Shown piece by piece: positions 53,027-63,140 of a stretch of DNA of 64,000 bases. The stretch comes from Nitrospirillum iridis (GTDB lineage Bacteria > Pseudomonadota > Alphaproteobacteria > Azospirillales > Azospirillaceae), in contig NZ_JACIIZ010000023.1 in the NCBI RefSeq assembly GCF_014205765.1, forward strand, positions 1-64,000, in the 5' to 3' direction. A model generated the notes under the pieces. That model was given only the letters and a program-made list of their open reading frames with translations, did not search any database and was not told where the DNA came from. The translations under genes and the position numbers were made by a program. Positions within the stretch are counted from its first letter, which is position 1; every line of letters starts with the position of its first letter.

Positions 53027-56000
53027 GGCACGGCGTCCACCACGGTGCGGCCGGCGGCGGTGCGGGCGATGGCCGCCGGGTCGTACATGTCCTGGGTGGA
53101 CGCCGGCGGCAAGGCGAACTCGCCGGGCGTCACCGCCCGCACCACATAGGCGAAGCGGAAGTCCCGCGTCGGCCGGTCGTCCTCCTTCGCGTCGTCGCTT
53201 GCCTCCTCAATCCCGTTCGAATGGACCCAGGAAGGCTGGCCCGCGTCCAAGACGCCGACGAAACGGTCATCGCGGCCCTCGGCCACCGCCGCGTCGCTGA
53301 TGTTCTGCAACCAGTCCAGCGCCCTTGGATCCCCCTTGTACCCCGGGTGCAGCACGGACTCGATTTCCCATCCCGCCGGCAGCGGATCGACCGTCACCAG
53401 GGTGCGCTTCACACGCTGGCGCAGCACCCCGGTCAACACCACCACCAGCCGGGTGTTGCGGGCGACATGGTCGGTGCCGACAGGCTTGCCGTCCATGGTG
53501 TAGACCTGCTTGGTCAAGGTGATGCCCTCGGACACCGGACCGGGGCTCTCCTTGGGCACGCCGTGCAGCTGCACCGTGCGCCAGACCGCGGCGGTGCCGC
53601 TGTTGACCACGCCGAATCCTGCGGCCAGCTGCGCCGGGTTGGGACTGTAGGTCAGGGTGCGGCCGGTGGCGGCCTTGGCATAGCCGGTGGTGGTCAGCGA
53701 GATGGGTTGGCCCTTGGCCAGGATGGCCTGCGAGGCCAGCAGCAGCCAGCTTTTCTGGTTGGTGTTGTAGTGCCAGGGCTCCTTCAGGCCGGACAGCGCC
53801 AGATGCAGCGCCGCCTCCTGCAGCGGCACGGCGTTGGCCTCGGCCGCCACCGCAAGGGTGGCGGCGGCGTCGCGCAGGGGGCTGCTGTAATAGTCATGCG
53901 AGGCTTGGCCCAGATGCTTGCGCGCGCGCTCGAACGCCGCGTCGGCCCGAACCTTGTCCCCCGCCGCCAGCAGGGCCGCCCCCAGCTGGGCGTAGGCCAG
54001 CGGGCCATCCGACAGCCGCTCCGCCGTCACATCGTGGATGTAGCGCAGATTGGCCGGGTTGGCATTGCCGCCGCGGGCCAGCAGATACTGGCCGTAAACC
54101 AGCGCCTCCCCCTGTTCGCCGGTGGCGCCCACACCCCGGTCGGTCTGTTGCGTCACCCAGTCGGCCAGCGACCGCATGGCCAGGTCCGGCACGAAGTAGC
54201 CCGCCCCCCGCGCCCGGCTGAGGAAATCGAACACGTACATCTGCAGCCAGGGGGAACCCAGGCCGTCGCCCGAGGACCACAGGCCGAACTCACCCGTCGA
54301 GCCCTGGCGCTGCAGCAGGCGGTCGATGGCGGTGTTCACCCGGTTGTCCGGATCCTTGACGTTGCCTTCCAACCCCAGCTGGCGGGCCAGGTCGCGGAAG
54401 GCGACCAGCGGCAGGGCGCGGCTGACGGTCTGCTCCGTGCAGCCATACGGGTACAAGTCCAGATCCGTCATCAGGCCGGCCACGTCGATACCGGGCAGGT
54501 TGGCGTAGGACAGGGTGATGCCGCCGGTGCCGGGCAGGAAGGCATCCAGGAGGTTGGGTGGCAGGGTGAAGGCCTCCCCCGGCGCCTGCTGGCGCTGTTC
54601 CGCCATGACGATGGGCGCCTCCGCCGGGCGGATGGTGATGGGCCAGGACCGTTCCAGCTTCAGCCCGCCCGGCCCCTCCACGGCCAAGGTCAGGCCGCCG
54701 ATGCCGGCCCCGCCGCCGCGCAGCGCCACCGGCTGCACCACCCGCTGGCCGGCAGCGAGGGTGACGGTACGCCTAGGATCCGCCGCCAATTTCAGGGCGC
54801 CGTCGGTCACCAGCGTCACGCGGTAGTCACCGGCCGCCCCCTCCAGATTATGCAGCAGCAGGGTGCCACTCGCCGTGTCGTTGGGCGCCAGGAAGCGGGG
54901 CAGGATGACCTCCGCCACCACCGGGTCGCGCACCACCAGCGCGCCCTCGGCCATGCCCATGCGCTCCTTGTCCACGGCCACCGCCATCAGGCGCAGGCTG
55001 CCATTGAAGTCGGGAATGTCCAGCGTCACCTTGGCGTGGCCCTTGGCATCCAGCGCCACCAGGCCGGAGAACAAGGCGACAGTCCGGGTGGGCACCACCG
55101 GCAGGCCGACGCCGCCCGGTGAGTTGTCGCCGCCCTGGCGCAGCACGCCGGTCTGGCCGGCCTGGTTTTCCAGCAGGTTGCCGTAATCGTCGCGCATCTC
55201 CGCCGCCAGCTTGCGCTTGGCGAAGAAATGGGCCAGTGGGTCGGGGCTGCGGAAACGGGTCAATTGCAGGATGCCCTCGTCCACCGCCGCCACGGTGACA
55301 TAGGCGCCAGCCCCGGCGGTGGGCGCGTCCACCTGCACATCCACCTTCTGGCGGGGACGCAAGGTCTTGGGCGCGGTGATGCTGACCGCCATCGTCTTGG
55401 CGGCGGACTCGATCGGGATCCAGGCGAGGCCCACGGCCCGCACCGGCTGGTGGCCGGCGCCCTTGTCCGCCGGCCTGATGAAGGACACCAGGGCATAGGC
55501 GCCGGCCCCCCACTCCGCCCGGACAGGGATATCCACCGTCACCGGCTCCCCCCCTACCGCCCGGGTGGTCAGGATGCGGACATCCTGGCCGGCGACGGCC
55601 ACCTGCATCTGCCCGGCGAAGGGCGGTTCGATGCGCAGGTGCGCCGTCTCCCCCGCCTTGTAGGCCGCCTTGTCCAAGGCGGAGGGCACGACGTCGGGCG
55701 CGTCGGTGCTGGCGCCCGCCATGTACCAGCCGCTGTAGAAGGATGCGGAGGCGACAGCACCGTTAGCGGGGCTTTCCACCAACAGCCGATACTCGCCCCA
55801 GTCCAGCCGTTGGCTGAGGCGCGCGGGTTTGACGCCGTCCAGGTCCAGCACGCCGGTGGCCACCGTCTGGTACTGCAGGCTGGTCCTATACGACCAGCGA
55901 TAGCCGCTGCGGTACCAGGTGTAATGGCGCTCGACCCGGCTGACCGTGTAGCGCAGCCCCTTCGCCACCTGCGGCGCCCCCAGACTGTCCACGGCCAAGA

Positions 56001-57882
56001 TGTCGAAGTCGGCGCCGCCCCCCTCCCGCACCCGGTGGTTGGCGAACCGGGGACGGATGCCGAGGAAGCCGGCCCGGTAGACCACCGGCACCGTCGTCTG
56101 ATCGCGCGTCACCCGGCCGCCCGGCTCGACCACGGCGGCGGTGAGGACGGCCTGAAGGGGCGCGGTGGCGGACCCGGCCGCCGGGATCGGGAACTCCACC
56201 CGCGCCATGCCCTCGCCATCGGTATGGGTGTCCACCGACGGCTCCGTGGCCGGCTGGAACCCGTCGTCGTCACGTCCGAAGGCGAAATCGGTCCATTTGG
56301 CGAAGGGCTTGGGGTCGCGTTCCAGCCGCACCTCACCGCCCACCGGCAGATCAGCGGCCACCGCCCCGTAGAGGAAACGCGCCTCAACGGGCAAGATCGC
56401 GGGCTGACCCGCCGCCAGCGCCGGGGACGTCGGCTTGCCGACAGTCACCTTCAGGCGCTCGGGCACGAAGTCTTCCACCTGGAAGCTGCCGCTGCCCACC
56501 ACGGCGTCACCGCCGGCGACATACAGGTCGATCCGCCACTCGCCACGGGGTGCGGCGGCGCTGATGGGGACGTCGACGGTGCCCGCACCACTGGTCAGTT
56601 TGATGGTCAGGTGTGCCGCCTCCACCCCATCGCTGCGACGCACGACGGCGGCCACACTGTCCACCGCCGTCGTGCGGATCTGGGCGTCGCGCAGCACAAA
56701 GGCGGCGTGCACCGTCTCCCCCGGGCGATAGATGCCCCGCTCGGTATAGACATAGGCGTCCAGCGGCCCCGGATCCGGGCGGCCATCGGCGCCCCGGGCG
56801 CTGAAATCGAAGGCGGCCCGGTCCAGCGACAGCGCGGCGAAGTCGGCCGGCGCGCTGGCGAAGGGGATCAGCGACGCGCCACCGGCGAACGCCTCCACCA
56901 GGGCCGGCCGCGCCCCGCCCTTGCCGCGCAGCAGGCCGATGGGGAAGCGGGCGATGCCGTCGCCATCGGTCTTGGCCTCACCCAGCGTGCCGGAGTCATG
57001 GGCCACCAGCACGACCCGCGCGCCGGAGAGGGGGGTCGCCTTGGCCAGGGAGCGGGCGACGACCGTCAGCCCGTCCCCCCCGGTCAACGCCGTCAGCGCC
57101 ATGTCGGTTTCAACCAGCCAGCGGGCGGCGGTACGGGCCTCACGCTCCCCATAGGGCGCGTTGTCCCGGTCCTTGGCCAGCTTCTCATCCTCCACCACCA
57201 GCAGGTAGGCGCCGGGCTGGCGTTCCTTCAGCACCTGGTCGAGGGGGAAGTTGGTGATGGTCCGTTTGTTCAGCGCGCCCTTGGTGTCCATGGTGCCAGT
57301 CCACACCGGCCGCACCTTCTCATCCACCAGGCTCTCCACGCTCCACCCCGTCGGGTCCTGGTTCAGGGGCAGGCTGGCCAGGGCGGTTTCCGGCGCGCGG
57401 TAGAGGCTGAGCGCCACCCGCGCGATGTTGACCGTCTCCACCCCCACCCCGGCATTGCCCACGCGCGGCAGCACATAGCCGGTGCCGGCGATGCGCACAC
57501 TGCCCGGCAGATCATGCATCACCAGGTGGAAGGTCAGGTTCTTGGGCAGGGTGTTGCCATCGGCGGCCGGCAACCCCGCGCGGACGGTGACGCTGTAGGT
57601 CTTTCCCGGTTCCAGCCCGCTGAGGCACAGCTGGCGGTCATCCGCGGTGACGGCCATGTCGGCCGCCGGTTCCAGCGCCACGAAGCCGGACAGGTCGCCG
57701 TGATTCTCCGCCAGGGCGCCGTTGAACCTGACGCAGGCGCCGCTGGCGTCCATGTCGCTTTGCACCAGGGTGCTCGTGGGCGCCAGGGGGCCGGCGGCGT
57801 GCGCGGCGCCGCACAAGGGCGGGGCGGCCAGAGCCAAGGCGGCGATGGCCAGACGGGCGACGAACGCGACGCAGCGTCTCAT
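53023..57882 (-). CDS. bacterial alpha-2-macroglobulin family protein
   Basis: A 1619-residue periplasmic protein that traps proteases, thought to protect the envelope together with PBP1C. The signal peptide (residues 1-29) lacks a clear lipobox, so unlike E. coli YfhM it may be a soluble rather than a lipid-anchored form. Several macroglobulin beta domains follow; VYTERGIYRPGETVHAAFVL and MAVAVDKERMGM are recognisable. The thioester motif is present as YPYGCTEQ with Cys1148 and Gln1151. The bait region probably precedes it. The last part is the thioester and receptor-like domain. pbpC is coupled directly downstream. Confidence 0.95.
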   Translation of the reverse strand: MRRCVAFVARLAIAALALAAPPLCGAAHAAGPLAPTSTLVQSDMDASGACVRFNGALAENHGDLSGFVALEPAADMAVTADDRQLCLSGLEPGKTYSVTVRAGLPAADGNTLPKNLTFHLVMHDLPGSVRIAGTGYVLPRVGNAGVGVETVNIARVALSLYRAPETALASLPLNQDPTGWSVESLVDEKVRPVWTGTMDTKGALNKRTITNFPLDQVLKERQPGAYLLVVEDEKLAKDRDNAPYGEREARTAARWLVETDMALTALTGGDGLTVVARSLAKATPLSGARVVLVAHDSGTLGEAKTDGDGIARFPIGLLRGKGGARPALVEAFAGGASLIPFASAPADFAALSLDRAAFDFSARGADGRPDPGPLDAYVYTERGIYRPGETVHAAFVLRDAQIRTTAVDSVAAVVRRSDGVEAAHLTIKLTSGAGTVDVPISAAAPRGEWRIDLYVAGGDAVVGSGSFQVEDFVPERLKVTVGKPTSPALAAGQPAILPVEARFLYGAVAADLPVGGEVRLERDPKPFAKWTDFAFGRDDDGFQPATEPSVDTHTDGEGMARVEFPIPAAGSATAPLQAVLTAAVVEPGGRVTRDQTTVPVVYRAGFLGIRPRFANHRVREGGGADFDILAVDSLGAPQVAKGLRYTVSRVERHYTWYRSGYRWSYRTSLQYQTVATGVLDLDGVKPARLSQRLDWGEYRLLVESPANGAVASASFYSGWYMAGASTDAPDVVPSALDKAAYKAGETAHLRIEPPFAGQMQVAVAGQDVRILTTRAVGGEPVTVDIPVRAEWGAGAYALVSFIRPADKGAGHQPVRAVGLAWIPIESAAKTMAVSITAPKTLRPRQKVDVQVDAPTAGAGAYVTVAAVDEGILQLTRFRSPDPLAHFFAKRKLAAEMRDDYGNLLENQAGQTGVLRQGGDNSPGGVGLPVVPTRTVALFSGLVALDAKGHAKVTLDIPDFNGSLRLMAVAVDKERMGMAEGALVVRDPVVAEVILPRFLAPNDTASGTLLLHNLEGAAGDYRVTLVTDGALKLAADPRRTVTLAAGQRVVQPVALRGGGAGIGGLTLAVEGPGGLKLERSWPITIRPAEAPIVMAEQRQQAPGEAFTLPPNLLDAFLPGTGGITLSYANLPGIDVAGLMTDLDLYPYGCTEQTVSRALPLVAFRDLARQLGLEGNVKDPDNRVNTAIDRLLQRQGSTGEFGLWSSGDGLGSPWLQMYVFDFLSRARGAGYFVPDLAMRSLADWVTQQTDRGVGATGEQGEALVYGQYLLARGGNANPANLRYIHDVTAERLSDGPLAYAQLGAALLAAGDKVRADAAFERARKHLGQASHDYYSSPLRDAAATLAVAAEANAVPLQEAALHLALSGLKEPWHYNTNQKSWLLLASQAILAKGQPISLTTTGYAKAATGRTLTYSPNPAQLAAGFGVVNSGTAAVWRTVQLHGVPKESPGPVSEGITLTKQVYTMDGKPVGTDHVARNTRLVVVLTGVLRQRVKRTLVTVDPLPAGWEIESVLHPGYKGDPRALDWLQNISDAAVAEGRDDRFVGVLDAGQPSWVHSNGIEEASDDAKEDDRPTRDFRFAYVVRAVTPGEFALPPASTQDMYDPAAIARTAAGRTVVDAVP

Positions 57883-58293
57883 GTGAGACCCCGGGATATG
57901 AGGGAAGGCGGCGGCGGAACGGCCGCGATGGCTGATCCTGGCGAGGGCGCCGGGATGCCGTCAAGGCGGATCCGCAATCGGGGCGTTCATTGCCGCAAGG
58001 GTTATACCGCCCGGGCGGGTTTCCTTGCCCCATCGCCGCCACGGACGGGGAATCGTGGCGAAACCTTGGGACCGCGACGGGGCCCGGGGTGGCGAGAACG
58101 CGTCAGCGCGACCGGACGCCATTCCAGGGCGGCGGCCTGAGTCGCGTTCCCACCGGCATGCCGCCCCGCGCCCACCGTGATAAATTGGTGCCGTCGGCGC
58201 GATCTCGTGGCAAATGCATGATTGTGTCCAGCCCCCTGATGCCCCACCATCCCGGCCATAATCTTTGTTAAAGTTGATAAAGGAATTGTCCGG
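57883..58293. other. divergent intergenic region (alpha-2-macroglobulin / ROK gene)
   Basis: A 411-base stretch with no credible gene. The first two thirds are GC-rich and lack recognisable structure. The last 100 bases are AT-richer, should hold the ROK gene's promoter, and contain a tandem nine-base repeat (58265-58282). Confidence 0.5.
58265..58282 (+). repeat. tandem 9-mer before the ROK regulator gene
   Basis: TTGTTAAAG (58265-58273) is followed at once by TTGATAAAG (58274-58282), with one difference. It is 11 bases before the start codon and overlaps the ribosome site region (AAAGGA). It could be an operator half-site pair for the ROK protein. Confidence 0.4.
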
Positions 58294-59520
58294 ATGTCCG
58301 CGCCTGTGCCTCCCCGCACCGCCGACCTGCACCCCTCGCTGGGCGCCAGCCTGTCGGGCACGAACCTGGAGCGGGCGGGCGACCACAACCAGCGGGTCAT
58401 GCTGCAGGCCATCCGGGTCAGCGGCCCCATCACCCGGGCGGAACTGGCGACCATCACCGGTCTGACAGCGCCAGCCATCGCCAACATCACCAAGCGCCTG
58501 CTGAACGACAATCTGATCATGGAGGTGGGCCGCCTGCACGGCGCCCGCGGCCAGCCGGCGATGCGCCTGGCCATCAACCCGGACGGCTGCTTTTCCATCG
58601 GCGTGAACATCGACCGCGACCATGTCACCGTGTTGGTGCTGGACCTGCTGGGCCAGATCCGTCACCGCGCGACGTTGGAGGTGGACTTCCCCCTGCCGGA
58701 CGCCGTCACCAGCTTCTTCAAGGAGCAGGTGGACGCGCTGCTGACGGCCAACGCCTTCCCACAGGATCGTATCATCGGCATCGGCGTCGCCATGCCCGAT
58801 GATCTGGGCCGGGTGAACCTGCCCAACCGCCCCGCCAGCTATGAGGCCTGGAACACGGTCAACGTCGCCCGGCTGTTCTCGGCCATCCTGCCGCTCCCGG
58901 TGTTCCTGGAAAATGACGCGGCGGCGGCGGCCCTGGGCGAGCTGCAATTCGGCCACGGCCTGCACGATCCCAGCTTCTTCTACATCCTGATCAGCCGCGG
59001 CCTCGGGGGCGGCATGGTCATCGATGGTCAGTATTTCCGGGGCGCCCAGGGGCGCAGCGGCGAAATCGGCTTCCTGCCCGTGGAATCGTCCCGCACGGCG
59101 GCGACCTCCTTGCAGGAGGCGGTGTCGTTGTCGGCCCTGTTCAGCTTCCTCAAGGCCAACGGCCAACCCCTGAGCCAACCGGACCAGCTGGCCAACCTGG
59201 ACGCCGAGGGGCAGGCGCTGGTCGGCCAGTGGCTGGACACGGCGGCGGAGTTGCTGACCGTTCCCATCATCGCCATCAGCTGCCTGGTGAACCCGGAGGC
59301 CGTGTTCCTGGGCGGCCGTCTGCCCACCGCCCAGCTGGACCGCCTGGCCCATCTGATCACCGAACGGCTGAAGGCCCATGCCGGCGCCGTTCCCGTCATC
59401 GCCCCCGTCTATCGCGCCGCCACCGCCATGGACGCGCCGGCCGTGGGCGCCGCCATCCTCCCCTTCAACGACCGCCTGCTGCCGTCCCGCACCGCCCTGA
59501 TGAAGACCGCCGCCACCTGA
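58294..59520 (+). CDS. ROK-family transcriptional regulator
   Basis: A 408-residue regulator of the ROK/NagC/XylR type. The N-terminal winged helix is NQRVMLQAIRVSGPITRAEL, then TGLTAPAIANITKRLLNDNL. The ROK sugar-kinase-like domain has FLENDAAAAALGELQFG and GLGGGMVIDG. The GHARGE zinc motif of classic members is replaced by GAQGRSGEIGFLPV, in which the usual GExGH His is missing. It probably senses a sugar or sugar phosphate. The AGE-family epimerase gene 250 bases downstream is its likely target. Confidence 0.9.
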   Translation: MSAPVPPRTADLHPSLGASLSGTNLERAGDHNQRVMLQAIRVSGPITRAELATITGLTAPAIANITKRLLNDNLIMEVGRLHGARGQPAMRLAINPDGCFSIGVNIDRDHVTVLVLDLLGQIRHRATLEVDFPLPDAVTSFFKEQVDALLTANAFPQDRIIGIGVAMPDDLGRVNLPNRPASYEAWNTVNVARLFSAILPLPVFLENDAAAAALGELQFGHGLHDPSFFYILISRGLGGGMVIDGQYFRGAQGRSGEIGFLPVESSRTAATSLQEAVSLSALFSFLKANGQPLSQPDQLANLDAEGQALVGQWLDTAAELLTVPIIAISCLVNPEAVFLGGRLPTAQLDRLAHLITERLKAHAGAVPVIAPVYRAATAMDAPAVGAAILPFNDRLLPSRTALMKTAAT

Positions 59521-59770
59521 CGGCCTCTCCAGAAAACAGGGGCCGCCGGGATCGCGGAATTATTATTTCATTTTTCATTTTTCGCCGCAAAACGGTATTC
59601 TCGCGCCTGCGGCTGGCCAAAGCCGAGAATCCCCGCCGCGCCTGCGGGGGCGATTTGTTCCCCGGCACGGGGGAAGGCCAAGATCGGCGCCGCCCGCTGG
59701 GGTCCTTCCCCCGGCGGGCGGGGAGCCGACCGCTTCTGGTGGTGCTGACAATCACACAAGGAAAGCCTGT

Positions 59771-60964
59771 ATGTCCTCTCCCGCTTTTTCCAGCGCCCTC
59801 GCCGATGCCGCGGCTGTGCGCGGCCAGTTGAACACTTGGCTGGTGGAGCACGCCTACCCCTTGTGGTGGGAAGCGGGGGCGGACCGGCTGCACGGCGGCT
59901 TCCATGAAAAGCTGGGCCTGGACGGCAAGCCCACCAACGACCCCCGCCGCGCGCGGGTGCAGGCCCGCCAGGTCTATGCCTATTCCGTCGCCGCCAAGTC
60001 CGGCTGGAACGGCCCGGTGCGCGAGGCGGCGGAACATGGCCTGACCTTCTTCCTCAACCACTACCGCCGCCCCGACGGCCTGTTCCGCACCAAGGTGGCG
60101 CCGGACGGCGGCTGTCTGGACGACACCGTCGTGCTATACGACCAGGCCTTCGCCCTGTTCGCCCTGGCGGCCGCGCAGGGTGCCGCACCGGAGAACCGGG
60201 TGCCGGAGGAGATGGCGGTCGCGGTGCGCCAGCGTCTGCTGGACACCCTGCACCATGCCCAGGGCGGGTTCGAGGAGAGCCATCCCCGCACCCTGCCCCT
60301 GCTGTCCAACCCGCACATGCACATGCTGGAGGCCTGCCTCGCCTGGATGGAACAGGGCGGCGACGGCGGCTGGCGCGAGTTGGCGGAGGAGATCGTGAAC
60401 CTGGCGCTGACCCGCTTCATCGACGGCCAGATGGGCGGGCTGAAGGAATACTTCGATGGCGACTGGCGCCCCCAGGCCGGCACCCCCGGCCGCATCGTCG
60501 AGCCGGGCCACCAGTTCGAATGGGCATGGCTGATGCTGCGCTGGTCGGCCCTGACAGGCAGCCAAGCGGCGGCGGACGCCGCCTGGCGCATGATCGCCAT
60601 TGGTGAGGGCCCGGGCGTGGACCGCCGGCGTGGCGTCGCCATGAATGCCCTGCTGGACGATATGACACCCCACGATCCGGTGGCCCGCCTGTGGCCGCAG
60701 ACGGAGCGCATCAAGGCCGCCGCGCTGGCGGCATTGGCCACCCGCGACGATGCCGACCGCAGCGAGGGCTATTGGGCCATGGCGGCGGCCGGCGGGCGCG
60801 GCCTGATGACGTATTTCGATACGCCGGTTCAAGGCCTGTGGCGCGACCGCCTGAACCCCGACGGCAGCTTCGTGGAGGAGGCGGCACCGGCCAGCAGTTT
60901 CTACCACATCGTCTGCGCCATCCAGGAACTGGACCGCGCGCTGGCCACCATCGGTCATCCATAG
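59771..60964 (+). CDS. AGE-family sugar epimerase/isomerase
   Basis: A 397-residue (alpha/alpha)6-barrel enzyme of the N-acylglucosamine 2-epimerase superfamily, which includes mannose isomerases, aldose-ketose isomerases and phosphomannose-isomerase-like forms. Hallmarks are HGGFHEKLGLDGKP at the start, RVQARQVYAYSVAA, DDTVVLYDQAFALFALAA, NPHMHMLEACLAWMEQ, and the catalytic His region VEPGHQFEWAWLMLRW. The substrate may be an unphosphorylated hexose or mannose-6-phosphate; the sequence does not decide. A ROK regulator precedes it, supporting a sugar role. The upstream 250 bases include an AT-rich stretch (59560-59585) that may hold a promoter. Confidence 0.88.
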   Translation: MSSPAFSSALADAAAVRGQLNTWLVEHAYPLWWEAGADRLHGGFHEKLGLDGKPTNDPRRARVQARQVYAYSVAAKSGWNGPVREAAEHGLTFFLNHYRRPDGLFRTKVAPDGGCLDDTVVLYDQAFALFALAAAQGAAPENRVPEEMAVAVRQRLLDTLHHAQGGFEESHPRTLPLLSNPHMHMLEACLAWMEQGGDGGWRELAEEIVNLALTRFIDGQMGGLKEYFDGDWRPQAGTPGRIVEPGHQFEWAWLMLRWSALTGSQAAADAAWRMIAIGEGPGVDRRRGVAMNALLDDMTPHDPVARLWPQTERIKAAALAALATRDDADRSEGYWAMAAAGGRGLMTYFDTPVQGLWRDRLNPDGSFVEEAAPASSFYHIVCAIQELDRALATIGHP

Positions 60965-61045
60965 AGTGGCCGCCCTAGGATAGTGGATTGAAGGCGGGAC
61001 ACCGCCGCTTTAGGTTCGGCCCCACAATGAATAAGGGGCAGTGAC

Positions 61046-63091
61046 ATGCGGCGTCTGATCGTCCTGATGGGGCTACTGACCGCCACGCCGGCGTGGTCGG
61101 CGGTGGAGCGGGTGGAGATCACGGAGCGTACGGTGCTGGCCGACGGGGCCACCTTCGGCACCGTCGGCACCTATGAGAAGATCCGCGGCACGGCCTGGGT
61201 GAGCCTGGACCCCGCCCTGCCGGCCAATGCCCGCATCACCGACCTTGGCTTGGCGCCCAAGGACGATCACGGTCGCGTCATCTTCGCCACCGACTTCCTG
61301 ATGCTGCGCCCCACCAACGCGGGCCAGCGCAACGGCGCCCTGTTCTACGACGTGAACAACCGGGGCGGCATCGCGGCGCTGGGCCAAGCCAACGGCCGGG
61401 TGCCGGCACACAACGACCCCACCACCCTGGCCGACACCGGCAACGGCTTCTTTTTCAAGCGCGGCTTCACCCTGCTGTGGTCGGCCTGGACTTGGGACGT
61501 TCAAAGGGGCGGGCCGGAAGATAGGCCCTTCATCCTGAAGCCGCCCGTGGCCAAGGAGAAGGACGGCAAGCCCATCACCGGCAAGGTCGCGTACGAGTTC
61601 ATCGTCGACAAGCCGGCGAAGACCGCAGGCTACGTCGGCATGAAAGGCATCCCCTATCCCTTCGCCAGCGAGGGCGCCCCCGACGCCGTGCTGACGGAAC
61701 GGGACGCCCCCGAGGCGCCACGGCACCCCATCGCCCGCGCTGACTGGACCTTCGTGGAAAACCCCGATGGCGGCCTGCCGGTGGAGGTACGGCTGGAGGC
61801 CGGCTTCCAGACCGGCAAGATCTATGAGGTGGTGGTCCCCTCCCGCGATCCGTACGTGGTGGGCGTTGGCCTGGCCGGCATCCGCGACCTGCTGTCCTTC
61901 TTCAAAACCCAGCCCTTCGCCGGGCAGCCGCCGCTGGACCGCGCCCTGATCTTCGGCATCTCCCAGTCCGGTCGTGTCATCGACACCATGCTGTACAATG
62001 GCTGGAACCGGGATGAGGAGGGGCGCCCCGCTTTCGACGGCGCCTATGCCCAGGTACCGGGGGCCGGCAAGGGCTCCTTCAACCAGCGCTTTGGCCAGGC
62101 CACCCGCCATTTCAGCCCGCTGGTGGAACAGATCTATTATTCCGACGCCTTCCCCTTCACCACCGCCCCCTCGACCGAACCGGCCACGGGGCGAAGCGGA
62201 TCGATGCTGGACGGGGCGCGGGCGTTGGGCCCACTGCCTAAAATGATCTTCGCCAACACCTCGGCCGAATACTGGAACCGCTCCGCCTCGCTGCTGCACA
62301 TCACGCCGGACGGCGGGGCGGACGCCGCCATCGACCCCTCCGCCCGCATCTACCTGCTGGCGGGGTCGCAGCATTATGTCGGCCGGTCGCATGAGCGCCG
62401 GCCCTTCACGGCCTGCGTCAACACCACCAACCACTATCCGGTGGAACGCGCCCTGATCGTGGCGCTGGACAATTGGGTCCAGGGCAAGGGCCTGCCGCCC
62501 GACAGCGCGGTGCCCAGGCTGGCCGACGGCACCCTGGTCCCGGCGGAGGTCTACAAGGCGGCCTTCCCCAAGGTGCCCGGCCTGACGCCGCCGCTCTCGC
62601 CCCTGACGCCGCCCCGCCTGGATTTCGGGCCGCGCTACCCCCAAGGCATCGCTGACACGGTGCCGCCGGCGCGTGGCGCGCGCTACCCCGCCCGCGTACC
62701 CGCCACCGACGCCGACGGAAACGACCGCGCCGGCGTGCGCCAGGTGGAACTGGAAGTGCCGCTGGGAACCCACACCGGCTGGAACCTGCGGGCGCCGGAG
62801 ACGGGCTTCGCCGGCTACCAGGGACGCTTCGACGGCTCCTTCGCGCCCTTCGCCCGGACGGAGGCGGAGCGCGCGGCCGCCCACGACCCCCGCCCATCCC
62901 TGGCGGAGCGCTACCCCACCCGCCAGGACTTCCTGGACAAGGCACGCGCGGCCTTAGGCCGCGAGGTGGCGGCGGGCTTCATCCTGGCCGATGAGGTGGA
63001 CGGACTGGTGGCCGACCAGGGCGCGCTCTACGACCGCATCCTGGCCCACGACCCGGCCGACTCCGGCTGCGGCTATCTCTACGCCAACTGA
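61046..63091 (+). CDS. exported alpha/beta hydrolase-domain protein (large)
   Basis: A 681-residue protein with a short signal peptide (ending near AWSA). It matches the large secreted alpha/beta hydrolase-like family found in many proteobacteria: VEITERTVLADGATFGTVG, FATDFLMLRPTNAGQRNG, FYDVNNRGGIAALGQ and RGFTLLWSAWTWDVQ in the N-terminal half. The nucleophile elbow is FGISQSGRVIDTMLYNG. Later conserved parts are ARIYLLAGSQHYVGR and TACVNTTNHYPVERALIVALDNW. The substrate is unknown to me. It follows the AGE gene after 81 bases and may be co-transcribed with it. Confidence 0.8.
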   Translation: MRRLIVLMGLLTATPAWSAVERVEITERTVLADGATFGTVGTYEKIRGTAWVSLDPALPANARITDLGLAPKDDHGRVIFATDFLMLRPTNAGQRNGALFYDVNNRGGIAALGQANGRVPAHNDPTTLADTGNGFFFKRGFTLLWSAWTWDVQRGGPEDRPFILKPPVAKEKDGKPITGKVAYEFIVDKPAKTAGYVGMKGIPYPFASEGAPDAVLTERDAPEAPRHPIARADWTFVENPDGGLPVEVRLEAGFQTGKIYEVVVPSRDPYVVGVGLAGIRDLLSFFKTQPFAGQPPLDRALIFGISQSGRVIDTMLYNGWNRDEEGRPAFDGAYAQVPGAGKGSFNQRFGQATRHFSPLVEQIYYSDAFPFTTAPSTEPATGRSGSMLDGARALGPLPKMIFANTSAEYWNRSASLLHITPDGGADAAIDPSARIYLLAGSQHYVGRSHERRPFTACVNTTNHYPVERALIVALDNWVQGKGLPPDSAVPRLADGTLVPAEVYKAAFPKVPGLTPPLSPLTPPRLDFGPRYPQGIADTVPPARGARYPARVPATDADGNDRAGVRQVELEVPLGTHTGWNLRAPETGFAGYQGRFDGSFAPFARTEAERAAAHDPRPSLAERYPTRQDFLDKARAALGREVAAGFILADEVDGLVADQGALYDRILAHDPADSGCGYLYAN

Positions 63092-63128
63092 CCCATCACC
63101 GCCCAAGCCAAGGGGACGGGGTGATGGG
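63092..63128. terminator. bidirectional terminator hairpin between convergent genes
   Basis: CCCATCACC (63092-63100) and GGTGATGGG (63120-63128) form a nine-base perfect stem in the 49 bases between two convergent genes. Confidence 0.65.
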
Positions 63129-63140
63129 AAGCCAGCGGCC

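Noticed and set aside
55228-58140. Very long plus-strand open frame opposite the alpha-2-macroglobulin gene
   Set aside because: It is a GC-rich shadow of a protein with clear motifs on the minus strand; its translation is low-complexity (Gly/His/Arg-rich) without domains.
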